DNA of 64,000 nucleotides from Salinivirgaceae bacterium (lineage in GTDB: Bacteria > Bacteroidota > Bacteroidia > Bacteroidales > SZUA-534), in the NCBI GenBank assembly GCA_017645945.1, contig JAGCNL010000066.1:59188-123187 (forward strand), read 5' to 3'. Made by a program: the position numbers and the translations under genes. Of this stretch, positions 7,610-16,830 are shown piece after piece. Within the stretch, counting starts at the first letter, position 1, and every line of letters starts with the position of its first letter. Under the pieces are notes generated by a model. It worked only from the letters and a program-made list of their open reading frames with translations. It was not told the DNA's origin and ran no database searches.

Positions 7610-7846
7610 TTACTTCATGTTTTTCTCGATGTGAGCGATAGCGTCACCTACAGTGGTGATTTTGTCAGCCAGGTCATCAGGAATGGCAACGTTGAATTCT
7701 TTCTCGAATTCCATAATCAACTCAACTGTGTCAAGTGAATCGGCACCCAAATCGTTAGTGAAGCTTGCCTCTGGGGTAACCTCGTTCTCGTCAACACCTA
7801 ATTTGTCAACAATGATTGCTTTTACTCTTGCTGCAACGTCAGACAT
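7610..7846 (-). CDS. acpP: Acyl carrier protein
   Basis: A 78-residue acidic helical protein that carries fatty acyl chains on a 4-phosphopantetheine arm. The attachment site is Ser37 in [14 protein letters not shown]. Helix I ([14 protein letters not shown]) and helices III and IV ([20 protein letters not shown]) are standard. It is followed by fabF on the same strand, the universal arrangement for the primary ACP. The promoter should lie in the 60 bp between it and tRNA-Cys. Confidence 0.97.
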   Translation of the reverse strand: MSDVAARVKAIIVDKLGVDENEVTPEASFTNDLGADSLDTVELIMEFEKEFNVAIPDDLADKITTVGDAIAHIEKNMK

Positions 7847-7906
7847 AATTTCAAATTTTAGTTAAAAAATAAATTAGATAAATGGAAGGGACTCCCCTTT
7901 CTTTTG

Positions 7907-7978
7907 AGGTACCGAGCGGATTCGAACCGCTGTAACAGGTTTTGCAGACCTGCACCTAAGCCTCTCGGTCACGGTACC
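7907..7978 (-). tRNA. tRNA-Cys (anticodon GCA)
   Basis: On the minus strand the acceptor arms GGTACCG and CGGTACC pair perfectly. The anticodon stem CAGGT/ACCTG encloses CTGCAAA, giving anticodon GCA. The T arm is AGCGG TTCGAAT CCGCT. The discriminator is U, the identity base of tRNA-Cys. It sits between folB and acpP on the same strand. Confidence 0.95.
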
Positions 7979-8055
7979 ATTTTTTTGCGCTGCAAATTTA
8001 TAAAAATATTTAAGTTCCAAACATCACCTTCAAATAAATCAAAACCCTCTGGTTG

Positions 8056-8415
8056 TCAACTGAATACGCGCTCCATTGTTACGCTTGCGCGACCCACTTT
8101 TCCACCCAGTGGCGGGTTTACTTTCGATATTTTGACTTTTGCCGATGTTGCTGTCGGCACCTTGGCGGGCAATGCCTGCAAAATGCGTTCGGCAACGTTC
8201 TCGAGCAAGTGCGATTTCACTGCCATCTGCTCCTTGACAACCTGATAGGCGGCAAGGTAGTTTGCTGCGTTGGAAACGTCATCGGTTGCTGCGGCCAGGC
8301 TGCAATCGGCTGTCATTGTGAGGCTGACTATGAACTTGTTGCCGACCGTCTGCTCCTCTTTGTAGCAGCCGTGGTAGGCGTAAAACTCCATCTCCTCCAA
8401 TTCAACAATTCCCAT
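8056..8415 (-). CDS. folB: Dihydroneopterin aldolase
   Basis: A 119-residue enzyme of folate synthesis that converts dihydroneopterin to 6-hydroxymethyl-dihydropterin and glycolaldehyde. It has the N-terminal MEFYAYHGCYKEEQTVGNKF with the conserved Glu of the pterin site. KSHLLENVAERILQAL gives the family NLxE-like helix. KVKISKVNPPLGGKVGRASV carries the catalytic Lys before the PP loop. Length is normal. No other folate gene is next to it in this window. Confidence 0.93.
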   Translation of the reverse strand: MGIVELEEMEFYAYHGCYKEEQTVGNKFIVSLTMTADCSLAAATDDVSNAANYLAAYQVVKEQMAVKSHLLENVAERILQALPAKVPTATSAKVKISKVNPPLGGKVGRASVTMERVFS

Positions 8416-8531
8416 TCTGAAACCGTTTTGTCAAAAAACGTTCCTTCAGTAACAACTTTTGTGCCAAACTGTGGAAAAATGGGACATGATTCGTCGCTTT
8501 TAATTGCGAGCGCTTTCGATTAATCAATCTT

Positions 8532-10766
8532 TCAAACTCTTACACCCATAATCAACACATCGTCGGTTTGGTTGTCGGCAGGGCCGCGCCACTGCTCGAA
8601 GGTGTGGTTCAAGATATCTTTCTGCTCTGCCATTGGGTGGGCATGGATTTCGAGCAGCAAATCGCGCAGACGTTGGGCTGTGAATTTATTGGTGGTTCCA
8701 TCGCCAAACTGGTCTTGGAATCCGTCGGAATAGGTGTAGATGCAGTCGCCCTTTTGCAAGTCGATGGTGGTGCACTCAAATGGGGTGATGCGGGCGTAGA
8801 TGCCCACAGGCATTTTATCAGCTTTCAGCACTTGTATTTCGTTGCCGCGGATGAGCACAAGCGGATTGTTGGCTCCAGCGAACGACAAATTCATCAGCCG
8901 CTCGTTGACAATGTAGACTGCCGCGTCCATGCCATCGCAGTTGCGGTAGAGGGTTGGGTCAAGTTCTCCATTCTCCGAAAGGGTAGAGGGTTCGTTGTTG
9001 GTTTGCCGCAGATTAGCAATGATGGCCTCACGCAGACGGTTAAGAATGGCATCGGGGCTAACATCTTTTCCGACAATATAATTCAAATTCGACATTCCCA
9101 GTACGCTCAGGAACCCGCCAGGTACGCCGTGGCCTGTGCAGTCGGCAACAAGGCAGACTTTATTGTCGCCATACTGCCCAATCCAGTAGTAGTCTCCGCT
9201 GACCACATTACGCGGCTTGTAGAGCAGAAAATGGTCGGGGAAGATACGCGAGATGGTTTCGTCGGGTGTGAGCAGCGAATATTGTATGCGGCGGGCATAG
9301 TTGATGCTGGCCTGAATCTCATCGCTTTGCGCCTTGATGGTATCGCGCTGAGTTTCAATCTCCTCCTTCCGTTCAGACAATAGTTCGTTTTTGAGGGACA
9401 GCTCGGCATTGGAGCGTTTTTTTATCACCAAAACCCTAAATATCAAACCAATAACAACGACCACCAATCCTAATCCAACCCACAACGAGATAATAACCAC
9501 GCGCAACCGACGTTTTTCGGCGGCGTGGAGTTTTTCGGCATTCTCACGCTTAAGTTCCTCAATCATGCGGGTACGCTCCAGTTCGGTATTTTTAAATGTG
9601 TTGAATGTGCTATCGTTAAGTGTTTTAAATCGATATTGATCGTATAATAGATGCTGTTTCAAAGCGTTTTCGCACTCATCGAGTCTGCAGTATACATCGA
9701 ACAGGTAATTATGATAATCCTTTTGCTCAAGGTCAGAAGTATTATCGTCTATATACTCCTCCAATCTCATCAATTCGGCAAGAGCTTCACGGTTTTTATT
9801 GTTGAAAATAAGATATTCAACATAAATAAATTGGTTGCAGACATAGTTGGAAATGGCTCCGTTTATAAGATTATAATTTCCAGTCTTTTTGATATACATA
9901 TAACAACTGTCAGCATATTCCTTCTTGCCAGTTAATTTTGCGGCCTCAATATATGCTCGTGAAAGAGCCGCATAAGCTTCATACTTACCTTCTATATAGT
10001 AGGTATGGTCTGTCTTCTTCGATTCGAACAGTAATACGGCTTTTTTTTGTATATCAATTGCTTGAAAAACCAGAGAGGGAGATTGCCATATTAAATTTGC
10101 ACCCATTAAATAATATGTTTCTGCTATTTCCAATGTATCATTCGAAAGTGTGGCGTATTCCAATGATTTCTGATAGTTATCATTAGCAGATGAATAAAGA
10201 TTCATGTCATAATAAGCATTGCCTATCATTTGATATGTATAAGAAATTAGGCTAGTGTCTTTTATTTCAAGAAATTTCTTTAAAGCAATGTTGTAATAGT
10301 AAAAAGTACTGTCAATGATATTCAGATATTTATAGCAATTGCCGATGTCAATGAAAGTAGTTGCTTCAAATGTTATATCTGAAAGCTTATCGGCCAAGTC
10401 TGTAGTTTTGAAATAGTATTGTAACGCTGTTCGTTCTTCGTCTTTCATCCAATACGCCATTGCTATGTAATAGAAATTATAAGCCTTCAAAGACAAGTCA
10501 GCTTCCTTACAGTATTCGAGTGAAAGTTCAGCATACTTTTGTTTGGTGTTCAAATTGCTTGTTAACTTTGCTATTGTGCAGTAGTTCTTTGCTTTAATAC
10601 TGTCATGGGAGTTTGGAGGTGTGGCATGAATAAGACTATCGATTTCCGCTTGGTTCGGGTCTTCGAATTCATATTCTTCCTCTTGACAATTTGCAACTTG
10701 TGGCAATGTCAACAAAACCATAGCCAATAATGCAAGAAGATATTTTATTGTCAAGTGGTGTCTCAT
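8532..10766 (-). CDS. TPR sensor with SpoIIE/PP2C phosphatase output
   Basis: A 744-residue membrane signalling protein. A signal peptide (about 1-28) precedes a TPR array to about residue 400, so the sensor faces the periplasm. One TM helix (VVIISLWVGLGLVVVVIGLIF, split here for length as residues about 422-445) is followed by a cytoplasmic coiled coil. A PP2C/SpoIIE domain follows with SGDYYW, DCTGHGVPGGFLS, a DAAVYIV strand, IYTYSDG and DNQTDDVLIM, so the metal-binding Asp residues are all present. Such phosphatases usually act on anti-anti-sigma partners, but no STAS or anti-sigma gene is adjacent. The TPR half is clearly paralogous to that of the histidine kinase at 24219-26261. Confidence 0.88.
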   Translation of the reverse strand: MRHHLTIKYLLALLAMVLLTLPQVANCQEEEYEFEDPNQAEIDSLIHATPPNSHDSIKAKNYCTIAKLTSNLNTKQKYAELSLEYCKEADLSLKAYNFYYIAMAYWMKDEERTALQYYFKTTDLADKLSDITFEATTFIDIGNCYKYLNIIDSTFYYYNIALKKFLEIKDTSLISYTYQMIGNAYYDMNLYSSANDNYQKSLEYATLSNDTLEIAETYYLMGANLIWQSPSLVFQAIDIQKKAVLLFESKKTDHTYYIEGKYEAYAALSRAYIEAAKLTGKKEYADSCYMYIKKTGNYNLINGAISNYVCNQFIYVEYLIFNNKNREALAELMRLEEYIDDNTSDLEQKDYHNYLFDVYCRLDECENALKQHLLYDQYRFKTLNDSTFNTFKNTELERTRMIEELKRENAEKLHAAEKRRLRVVIISLWVGLGLVVVVIGLIFRVLVIKKRSNAELSLKNELLSERKEEIETQRDTIKAQSDEIQASINYARRIQYSLLTPDETISRIFPDHFLLYKPRNVVSGDYYWIGQYGDNKVCLVADCTGHGVPGGFLSVLGMSNLNYIVGKDVSPDAILNRLREAIIANLRQTNNEPSTLSENGELDPTLYRNCDGMDAAVYIVNERLMNLSFAGANNPLVLIRGNEIQVLKADKMPVGIYARITPFECTTIDLQKGDCIYTYSDGFQDQFGDGTTNKFTAQRLRDLLLEIHAHPMAEQKDILNHTFEQWRGPADNQTDDVLIMGVRV

Positions 10767-10833
10767 CGTTTTTTTTGAGACTAAAGGTAGTCATTTTTAG
10801 TTTGGTTTAGTAAACCTTCTAAATTTCTTATAA

Positions 10834-13800
10834 TTACCCTCTCTTCATAATATAAATGGTATTCGAAGTGTACCTGTCGTTTTGGATGGTTTCAATGGTC
10901 ATTCCGCAAGCAGCGGCGATTTGGCGCATGCGCGTTTCTGACAGGAAGACGAGTTGTTCCTCTGTCTTGTTGAATTTGATGATGCGTGTCGACATGAGTT
11001 CGGTAAAGCGTGTCAGGCGATGGCGGCTCTGCTCTTCAGTGTTGCCGTCACGGATGATAATCTGGCCGCCGTCGGCAAGGGCTGCCACGCACTTCTCAAT
11101 CAGTTGCTGCTGATGTTCGGCGCTCATATAGTGCAGCATATCGTTCATTATGAACACGTCGCTCTGCGGCAGCGGATATTCGAGCGCGTTGGCCTGCTCG
11201 AACCGCAGATGGCAGTGCTGGCGAAGCCATCCGTGCTGCGCCACGGCAATCTTGTCGTCGTCGTAGTCGATGCCCAGAATGTCGCGGTCGGCCGATGTCT
11301 GCGCAAGCATATAGCACAGCGGACCGAAACCGCAGCCAATGTCGGTGATGCGGGCGCGGCGCGGTATCAGTTTGTCGAACAACTCGTAGTTGCCTTCCAT
11401 ACGGATTTTCACGCGCAGGTACCACTCTTCGACAGGCCCTTTGAAGATGAAATTGTGCATTATGCGGCTGTGGATGGCCGTGCTCGATGTGGTTGTAAGT
11501 TCGTCGTAGAGTTTTTGGTATTCGGCTTTGAACCAGGCCGATATGCGTTTGGTTCGTTCCTGGTAGGTGTCGCCCCACGAGCGGTCGGTGTGGCTGATGC
11601 GCGGCAAGACGCTAACCACAATCTGTCCGCGCCGAACCATAAACGGCTGGTTTTTAGGTATCACGTCGCCAGTGCCGTAGAGCAGCACGGGCACAATGTC
11701 GAGTTCGAGCGTGTCGGCAAGCATAAACGCGCCTTTGTGGAAGCGCCCGATGCGTCCGTCGGCCGAGCGTGTGCCTTCGGGGAAGATAACCACCGAAAAG
11801 CCTTCGCTGATGCGCTGCCGCACCGTTTCCTGGTTCAGTTCAACGCCGTCGCCCGTGAAGACGAATCCCGCGTAGCGGATGAGTCCGCCAAACACAGGCG
11901 ACCGCCAAACCCACTTGTTTGTCACCATCACCACACGCGGCGACAGGGCCAGCATCGATAGTATGTCCATAAACGACTGATGGTTGGCGATGACAATGGC
12001 GGGGTGGTCGAAAACCTGGCTGTCAATGAGCCGTTTGCTGTATCGCACCTGTCGCGACACAGAAAAAACAAATCGGCACGCCAGGTTCATCAGTCGGCAG
12101 ATGAGCCGCCGCTTCCATATCCGCCTGACGGGTACCACATACATCACGAAAGTGAGCAGCCGCAACACAATGCAACTCAGCACAAAGGCGCCGAAGCCTA
12201 TGAAGGTCAGCAGCACGTCGGCCACGGTGTACGGCATATTGCCCTTTGCGGCGGGGTTGGCTATGAAGAAGTTGAAGATGATGGGCTGAATGGTGAAGGC
12301 CACAAGCACCACAGCCAGCATTCCGAACACCGAAAGCAGCGAAATGGACTGTAGCGCAGGATGTTGCGCGAACACCAGCGCGCCCATTCCCACCACAATG
12401 GTGAATGCAGAGCAGAAAATGGCTGTTTTGTGCGAGTCAAGTGTCTGACGACCAGTGCGATACTTGCTCTGAAGGCCGTCCATTATGAATATGCTGAAAT
12501 CGTCGCCAATGCCGAATATGAAGGTCGAAAGAATGATGTTGATGATGTTGAACTCGATGCCGAACAACCCCATCATTCCCAAAATGATGAACCAACTGAT
12601 GAGCATCGGCAGGAAACTCATCAGCGTGAGTTCGAGCCGACCGAACGAGATGAGTAACGCAAAGAAAATCAGGAACGAAGACGTGAACAGAATCCAATTG
12701 AAGTCGTCGTTCACAGCGTCAATCCATTGGCCAGTGAAGAAGGCGCGGTCGAAAATCACCATATCGCGGCTGTCGCTCATCAGACTGTAAACCTGCTGTT
12801 TGCACGTGTCGGCCAGGCGCACTTGCGTGATGAGCATCTTTGAGTTGTCTGACGGCACCTGCCATTCCTGCATCAGCGTTCCGAACGGACCATCGGTGCG
12901 GCTCAGGTCGACGGGCTCGAAATCGCCGTCGAACCATCGGTGGAAACTGCTGAAGGCGCTGGCTTTGAAGTGATAACGCTCGGCTTCGCTCTGCAGCGAT
13001 TCGTTCAGAATCTGGCGGCGTTTCGTTGTCCAGAAATCGCGCCACAGCGCAATCCGCCGCTTCTGCTCGCTGGGGCTCACCACAAATCGGCTGGCCGATG
13101 CGTAGTCGCGAATCAGCCCCGCCTGCCGCAGGCTGTCGAGTCGGGCGTTGATGCGGTTGTAGACGGTCAGCACCGAATCGTCGGTGGGGCCGACGCTGAC
13201 GAACATCACCGTCTTCTCATCGCCGTCGTAGTACGATTCCAACTTCTCACGGGCCGCCTTCAGGTGCTCGGGCTCGTAGTACATATCCATCAGGCTGCTG
13301 TTGAAGCGCACGTGGCCCGCGGTGAAGCAACTCACCACAATCACAACCAGCAACGCGCCCACCAGCCAGCGGTTCCGCTCGTAGTGATAGGCGTTGATTT
13401 TTTCGATGAACCGCAGCATCCGTCCGCGTTTCACATCGGCCTGACCTTTAAGGAAATGCGGCAGAAAAATCAGGCAGAAAAGTGTGGTGCCGATGAGCGT
13501 GAGTGAAGCGAAAAGCCCGAAATCGCGCAGCAGCGCCGACGATGTGAAAACCAGCGCAAAAAAGGCGCCGATGGTTGTGAAACTGCCCACCGTGAGCGGG
13601 TAGGCCAGTTCGTCGATGAGTTGCTCGACAGTGCGCACGTGGTTCTGGTGCGCCAGCATATGGATTGAGTAACTTAGCGCAATGCCGATGACCGCCGCGC
13701 CTGCCCCGATGGCTATCGACGAGATTTCGCCTTTCAGCAGAGCGATGAGCGCCAGTGCGAAAAGGCAGCCGAAAAGTGCGGGAACGATTATCAGCGGAAC

Positions 13801-14676
13801 GGTGCGTTTGCGTTTGAAAATGAGCGAGATGAACACCACAATCACAATCAGCGCCACGATTGAAGTCAGCGCCGTGTCGTTCTTGATTTGCCGCGCGTTG
13901 TAGACGCTCACCGACGCCCCACCGAAATACTCGGTTTTGACGCCCGTATGCATCTTGTTCATTTTGTTGATGTTATCTTCGATGATGGTTACAAGACCTT
14001 CGTTCTCACCGATGCGGCCCATATTGTATTTTGGCGTGAGCACCATCATCAAAGTCGATGTGTCGGCGGTGAACAGGTAACTGTCGACCACCACATTGTC
14101 CGATTCTATCTCGAAATCTTGCAGATTCTCAAGTGTTTGCAGTCCCATTCCCATCGGGTCGCGCAAGATGAACTGCCGCGAGCCCACGCCGATGGGCGAC
14201 ACCAGGTTCTGGTAGTTCTGGCGCATCCGACTGGCAATGCCGTCGCGGGTGATGATGGTGTCGAGCCGCACATAGTCGCTGTCGGTCAGGAAGATGGGTA
14301 GATGCGCATAGACGAAATCGCTTACGCCGCCAATCATCTGGTTGTCGATGCGCAGCAGAATTCCGTTCAGGTAGTCGGCGGCTTCGGTCTGCAGGATTTG
14401 CTCAAGTTCTTCGGCTGCTTGAATCAGACTGTCGGCAGGCTCACCCGCACGCGGCGAGAAGAGCACCACAATCTTATCCTTAACGTTCAGATTCTGAAAC
14501 ACTTCGGCAGTCTTGTCGTTGTCGCCCGCCGCAGGAAAAAAGTCGGTTACGTTCTGCCTGAAACTGATTCGCGACACAGCCACGGCCATCAGCGCAACGC
14601 TGACTACCAAAAAACTGTAGAACAGTACTTTGCGGTGTTCGAAAAAGTGATAGAGACCTATGAATATTTTGCTCAT
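10834..14676 (-). CDS. MMPL/RND exporter fused to PlsC acyltransferase and SAM methyltransferase
   Basis: A 1280-residue three-part protein. The start is taken at MSKIFIGLYHFFEHRK; the longer frame adds 19 unlikely residues. Residues 1 to about 830 form an MMPL-type transporter: one N-terminal TM, a periplasmic loop, five TMs, and a repeat of the same plan. About 880-1080 is a PlsC-like acyltransferase with NHQSFMD (the HX4D motif) and FPEGTRSADGRIGRFHKGAF. About 1110-1280 is a class I methyltransferase with ITDIGCGFGPL and DILGIDYDDDKI. In aryl-polyene and flexirubin loci the same three activities export and decorate the pigment lipid, so this is probably a lipid-conjugate assembly/export protein. 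It is followed upstream by a VapBC-like pair and the glycosyltransferase. Confidence 0.88.
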   Translation of the reverse strand: MSKIFIGLYHFFEHRKVLFYSFLVVSVALMAVAVSRISFRQNVTDFFPAAGDNDKTAEVFQNLNVKDKIVVLFSPRAGEPADSLIQAAEELEQILQTEAADYLNGILLRIDNQMIGGVSDFVYAHLPIFLTDSDYVRLDTIITRDGIASRMRQNYQNLVSPIGVGSRQFILRDPMGMGLQTLENLQDFEIESDNVVVDSYLFTADTSTLMMVLTPKYNMGRIGENEGLVTIIEDNINKMNKMHTGVKTEYFGGASVSVYNARQIKNDTALTSIVALIVIVVFISLIFKRKRTVPLIIVPALFGCLFALALIALLKGEISSIAIGAGAAVIGIALSYSIHMLAHQNHVRTVEQLIDELAYPLTVGSFTTIGAFFALVFTSSALLRDFGLFASLTLIGTTLFCLIFLPHFLKGQADVKRGRMLRFIEKINAYHYERNRWLVGALLVVIVVSCFTAGHVRFNSSLMDMYYEPEHLKAAREKLESYYDGDEKTVMFVSVGPTDDSVLTVYNRINARLDSLRQAGLIRDYASASRFVVSPSEQKRRIALWRDFWTTKRRQILNESLQSEAERYHFKASAFSSFHRWFDGDFEPVDLSRTDGPFGTLMQEWQVPSDNSKMLITQVRLADTCKQQVYSLMSDSRDMVIFDRAFFTGQWIDAVNDDFNWILFTSSFLIFFALLISFGRLELTLMSFLPMLISWFIILGMMGLFGIEFNIINIILSTFIFGIGDDFSIFIMDGLQSKYRTGRQTLDSHKTAIFCSAFTIVVGMGALVFAQHPALQSISLLSVFGMLAVVLVAFTIQPIIFNFFIANPAAKGNMPYTVADVLLTFIGFGAFVLSCIVLRLLTFVMYVVPVRRIWKRRLICRLMNLACRFVFSVSRQVRYSKRLIDSQVFDHPAIVIANHQSFMDILSMLALSPRVVMVTNKWVWRSPVFGGLIRYAGFVFTGDGVELNQETVRQRISEGFSVVIFPEGTRSADGRIGRFHKGAFMLADTLELDIVPVLLYGTGDVIPKNQPFMVRRGQIVVSVLPRISHTDRSWGDTYQERTKRISAWFKAEYQKLYDELTTTSSTAIHSRIMHNFIFKGPVEEWYLRVKIRMEGNYELFDKLIPRRARITDIGCGFGPLCYMLAQTSADRDILGIDYDDDKIAVAQHGWLRQHCHLRFEQANALEYPLPQSDVFIMNDMLHYMSAEHQQQLIEKCVAALADGGQIIIRDGNTEEQSRHRLTRFTELMSTRIIKFNKTEEQLVFLSETRMRQIAAACGMTIETIQNDRYTSNTIYIMKRG

Positions 14677-14808
14677 TGCTTGTGTGCCCCGTTTGGGAAA
14701 ATCTTCAAAAGAATTTTCGGCAAATGTAACCAATTAGGTATGATAAGCGAATTGTTTGTAGGGTGGAAAGGTGAAAGTTTTCCGGGATTTGAAAAAAAAC
14801 AGTGGTAT

Positions 14809-15216
14809 TCAAACTGCCCAATCTTCGACCTTTAGACCGTCAATGCGGTTGAAATGTTTTAAGTTGTGGGTCACAACAATCATATCGGCTTCGCGTCCTG
14901 TTATGCCAATCATCAAATCAAAATCTTCAATAACCAAACCGTTGTTTTCCAGCCGTATTTTCTCGCGGCTGAAGGCTTCGGGAATCTCATCAATGCCGAC
15001 CACGGTAAAATAGTCGGTCAGCATTTTTGCTTTTGCAATTTCCTGTTCGCGATAATTGTCAGGTGAGTTATATGCGCCATATAGCAATTCAATGGCAGTG
15101 ATGACCGATATGCAGCACAATTGGTTTTTCTCGATGCATTGTTGGCGGACGCGCTGATTGCCGCGTAGCAGTTCAATACAAGTGGAAGTTTCCAAAAGAT
15201 ACTTGAAAGTAGCCAT
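14809..15216 (-). CDS. PIN-domain toxin (VapC-like)
   Basis: A 135-residue PIN-fold ribonuclease. Toxins of this family cleave tRNA or rRNA under stress. The first acidic position is a Glu (KYLLETSTCIELLRG) where most PIN proteins have Asp. The second is the Glu of ISVITAIELLYGA, and the third block is IEDFDLMIGITGREADMIVVTHNLKHF. The Asp-to-Glu change is conservative, so activity is likely but not certain. The ATG at 15216 lies 3 bp after the antitoxin stop. A TTG one codon upstream is possible but less likely. Confidence 0.87.
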   Translation of the reverse strand: MATFKYLLETSTCIELLRGNQRVRQQCIEKNQLCCISVITAIELLYGAYNSPDNYREQEIAKAKMLTDYFTVVGIDEIPEAFSREKIRLENNGLVIEDFDLMIGITGREADMIVVTHNLKHFNRIDGLKVEDWAV

Positions 15217-15219
15217 CAA

Positions 15220-15459
15220 TTAGAATTTTGGATAGGTGTTTTCTGTGCGTTTGGCACGAATCTGTTCCATTATTTCATCCGTGGAACGGGGGTCACTGCT
15301 CCAACCACCGAAAAAGCGGTCAATTTCTGACGCCACCCGCAGGCGGCGGTCAGTTTCGGTCTCGTTGACGCTCTCGCTCAAACGGCGCGATAATGCGAGC
15401 CGCTCGCTTGCCGACAGACGCTGTGCCTGACTCCAAATGCTGTCAACTGTTATTCCCAT
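15220..15459 (-). CDS. Antitoxin partner of the PIN toxin
   Basis: A 79-residue protein whose N-terminus (ITVDSIWSQAQRLSASERLALSRRL) is a short amphipathic region typical of small helical antitoxins encoded before PIN toxins. The C-terminus (STDEIMEQIRAKRTEN) would be the toxin-binding tail. I cannot place it in a named DNA-binding family such as AbrB or RHH. Its position three bases before the toxin start is the main evidence. The predicted operator would lie in 15460-15553. Confidence 0.72.
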   Translation of the reverse strand: MGITVDSIWSQAQRLSASERLALSRRLSESVNETETDRRLRVASEIDRFFGGWSSDPRSTDEIMEQIRAKRTENTYPKF

Positions 15460-15553
15460 AGTAGTAACACATTAAGTTTAAATTCAGTCTGCAAGATAGC
15501 AATTTTTTCAATTATAACGCTTTAAGCGAAACAGCATCAGATTACTTCGCCAT

Positions 15554-16738
15554 CTACTTCCTTCTGAACACCGTCAGCAGAGCCAGCGCCACCGCGCCCA
15601 CAACCACACTGCACAAGGCCGCAAACACAATGCTTCCGACAATGTACGGCAGCAGCGAGTGCTTGACGCTTTCGAGCGTGATGTTGCTCAAGGTCAACTC
15701 TATAGGCACTTGCATAACCTTGCAGCCAGTGAAATAACTGCCGTAAATCAGGAAAGGCAACATCGGCGGAATGCTGATGTTTGATGCCACAAGCGTAAGT
15801 ATCTTGTTGAGTTTCAGTAAGTGGGCAATCGCAAATGCGATAATCATCTGGTAGCCCCAAACTGGAATGATACCCATAAAAATGCCCAGCATAACGGCGG
15901 CCGTGATGCGCAGATTGGAATCGGGCGAGTGGGTTATGTTGTTGCTTATGAACAATTTGATGTTCTCACGGGTGAACTTGCGGCAGAAGTTGCGCGGATA
16001 AATCCATAGCAAGGCAATCAGCACCAAAATGGTGTTCAGAATGCTGATGCGGGTGAAATCGCGGCCTGGGCGGAAGTGCGAAACGCGCTCACCTTCAGGC
16101 GGATAATAAACGTGAACGGGAATATTCCTGACAGTGATGCCGCCCCACGATGCAAAAACCAACGCTTCCAACTCAAACTCGTATTTGGCTGTGTAGTAGC
16201 GCTTTTCAACATTCATCAGCTGAATCGGGTAGAGCCTGTAGCCCGACTGTGTGTCGGGTAGGTTGACTCCAGTCTCGACCTTGAACCAGAAGTTCGAGAA
16301 TTTATTGGCGAAAGTGTTTTTGCCAGGCATATTGTCGGCTTGAATATTGCGAGAGCCAACAAGCAGGCAGTCTGGCGTTTTCTCAATCTCGCTGACAAAT
16401 GTCGGGATGTCTGATGCAAAATGCTGCCCGTCGCTGTCGATGGTGATAGCGTAACGGAAGCCCGCCGCTTTGGCACGGCACAGGCCGTTTTTCAAGGCCG
16501 TTCCCTTGCCGCTGTTGCGCTCGTGAGTTAGAATCTCAATGTCGTCTATCTTGCTTAAAATCTGAGCAGTGTCATCAGTCGAGCCATCGTTGACAACAAT
16601 AATGTGGTTGGCGTACTGCTTCACATCGGCCACAACCTGCCCAATGGTTTTGCAGTTGTTGTAGGTGGGGATGACAACCACAATGCCAAGCCTGTCGAGC
16701 GTTGCGCGCCAATCGTTATTGTTTTCACTCTGATTCAT
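15554..16738 (-). CDS. Family 2 glycosyltransferase with DUF2062-like membrane tail
   Basis: A 394-residue protein. Residues about 15-240 are a GT-A fold: VVIPTYNNCKTIGQVV, VVNDGSTDDT, the metal site TIDSDGQHF, and a DTQSGYRLYP acceptor loop. The C-terminal half holds several hydrophobic segments (about 245-262, 290-320, 330-350, 365-390) with the PVWGYQMIIAFAIAHLLKLNKILTLVASN pattern of DUF2062, split over membrane helices. Dolichol-phosphate-mannose-like synthases of this architecture occur in flexirubin/aryl-polyene loci and sit at the inner membrane. The neighbouring divergent ligase gene supports a shared pathway. Substrate unknown. Confidence 0.87.
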   Translation of the reverse strand: MNQSENNNDWRATLDRLGIVVVIPTYNNCKTIGQVVADVKQYANHIIVVNDGSTDDTAQILSKIDDIEILTHERNSGKGTALKNGLCRAKAAGFRYAITIDSDGQHFASDIPTFVSEIEKTPDCLLVGSRNIQADNMPGKNTFANKFSNFWFKVETGVNLPDTQSGYRLYPIQLMNVEKRYYTAKYEFELEALVFASWGGITVRNIPVHVYYPPEGERVSHFRPGRDFTRISILNTILVLIALLWIYPRNFCRKFTRENIKLFISNNITHSPDSNLRITAAVMLGIFMGIIPVWGYQMIIAFAIAHLLKLNKILTLVASNISIPPMLPFLIYGSYFTGCKVMQVPIELTLSNITLESVKHSLLPYIVGSIVFAALCSVVVGAVALALLTVFRRK

Positions 16739-16802
16739 AGGGTGGCAAAGGTAATCCTAATTTCTAAAACCTGATTTCTAAATCCAAAAACCAAATTCTT
16801 CT

Positions 16803-16810
16803 TATTTTTG
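16803..16810 (+). promoter_or_regulatory. Bacteroidetes-type -7 promoter box before the PaaK-like ligase
   Basis: TATTTTTG matches the TAnnTTTG -7 consensus of Bacteroidetes housekeeping promoters and lies 20 bp before the ATG at 16831. A matching -33 TTG is not evident. Confidence 0.5.
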
Positions 16811-16830
16811 CTCACCAAATAGCATTGTTT

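Noticed and set aside
10954..11961. A 335-codon plus-strand frame opposite the MMPL fusion gene
   Set aside because: Its residues are His/Val/Ala-rich antisense of a well-supported coding region with intact PlsC and methyltransferase motifs; it is a shadow frame.
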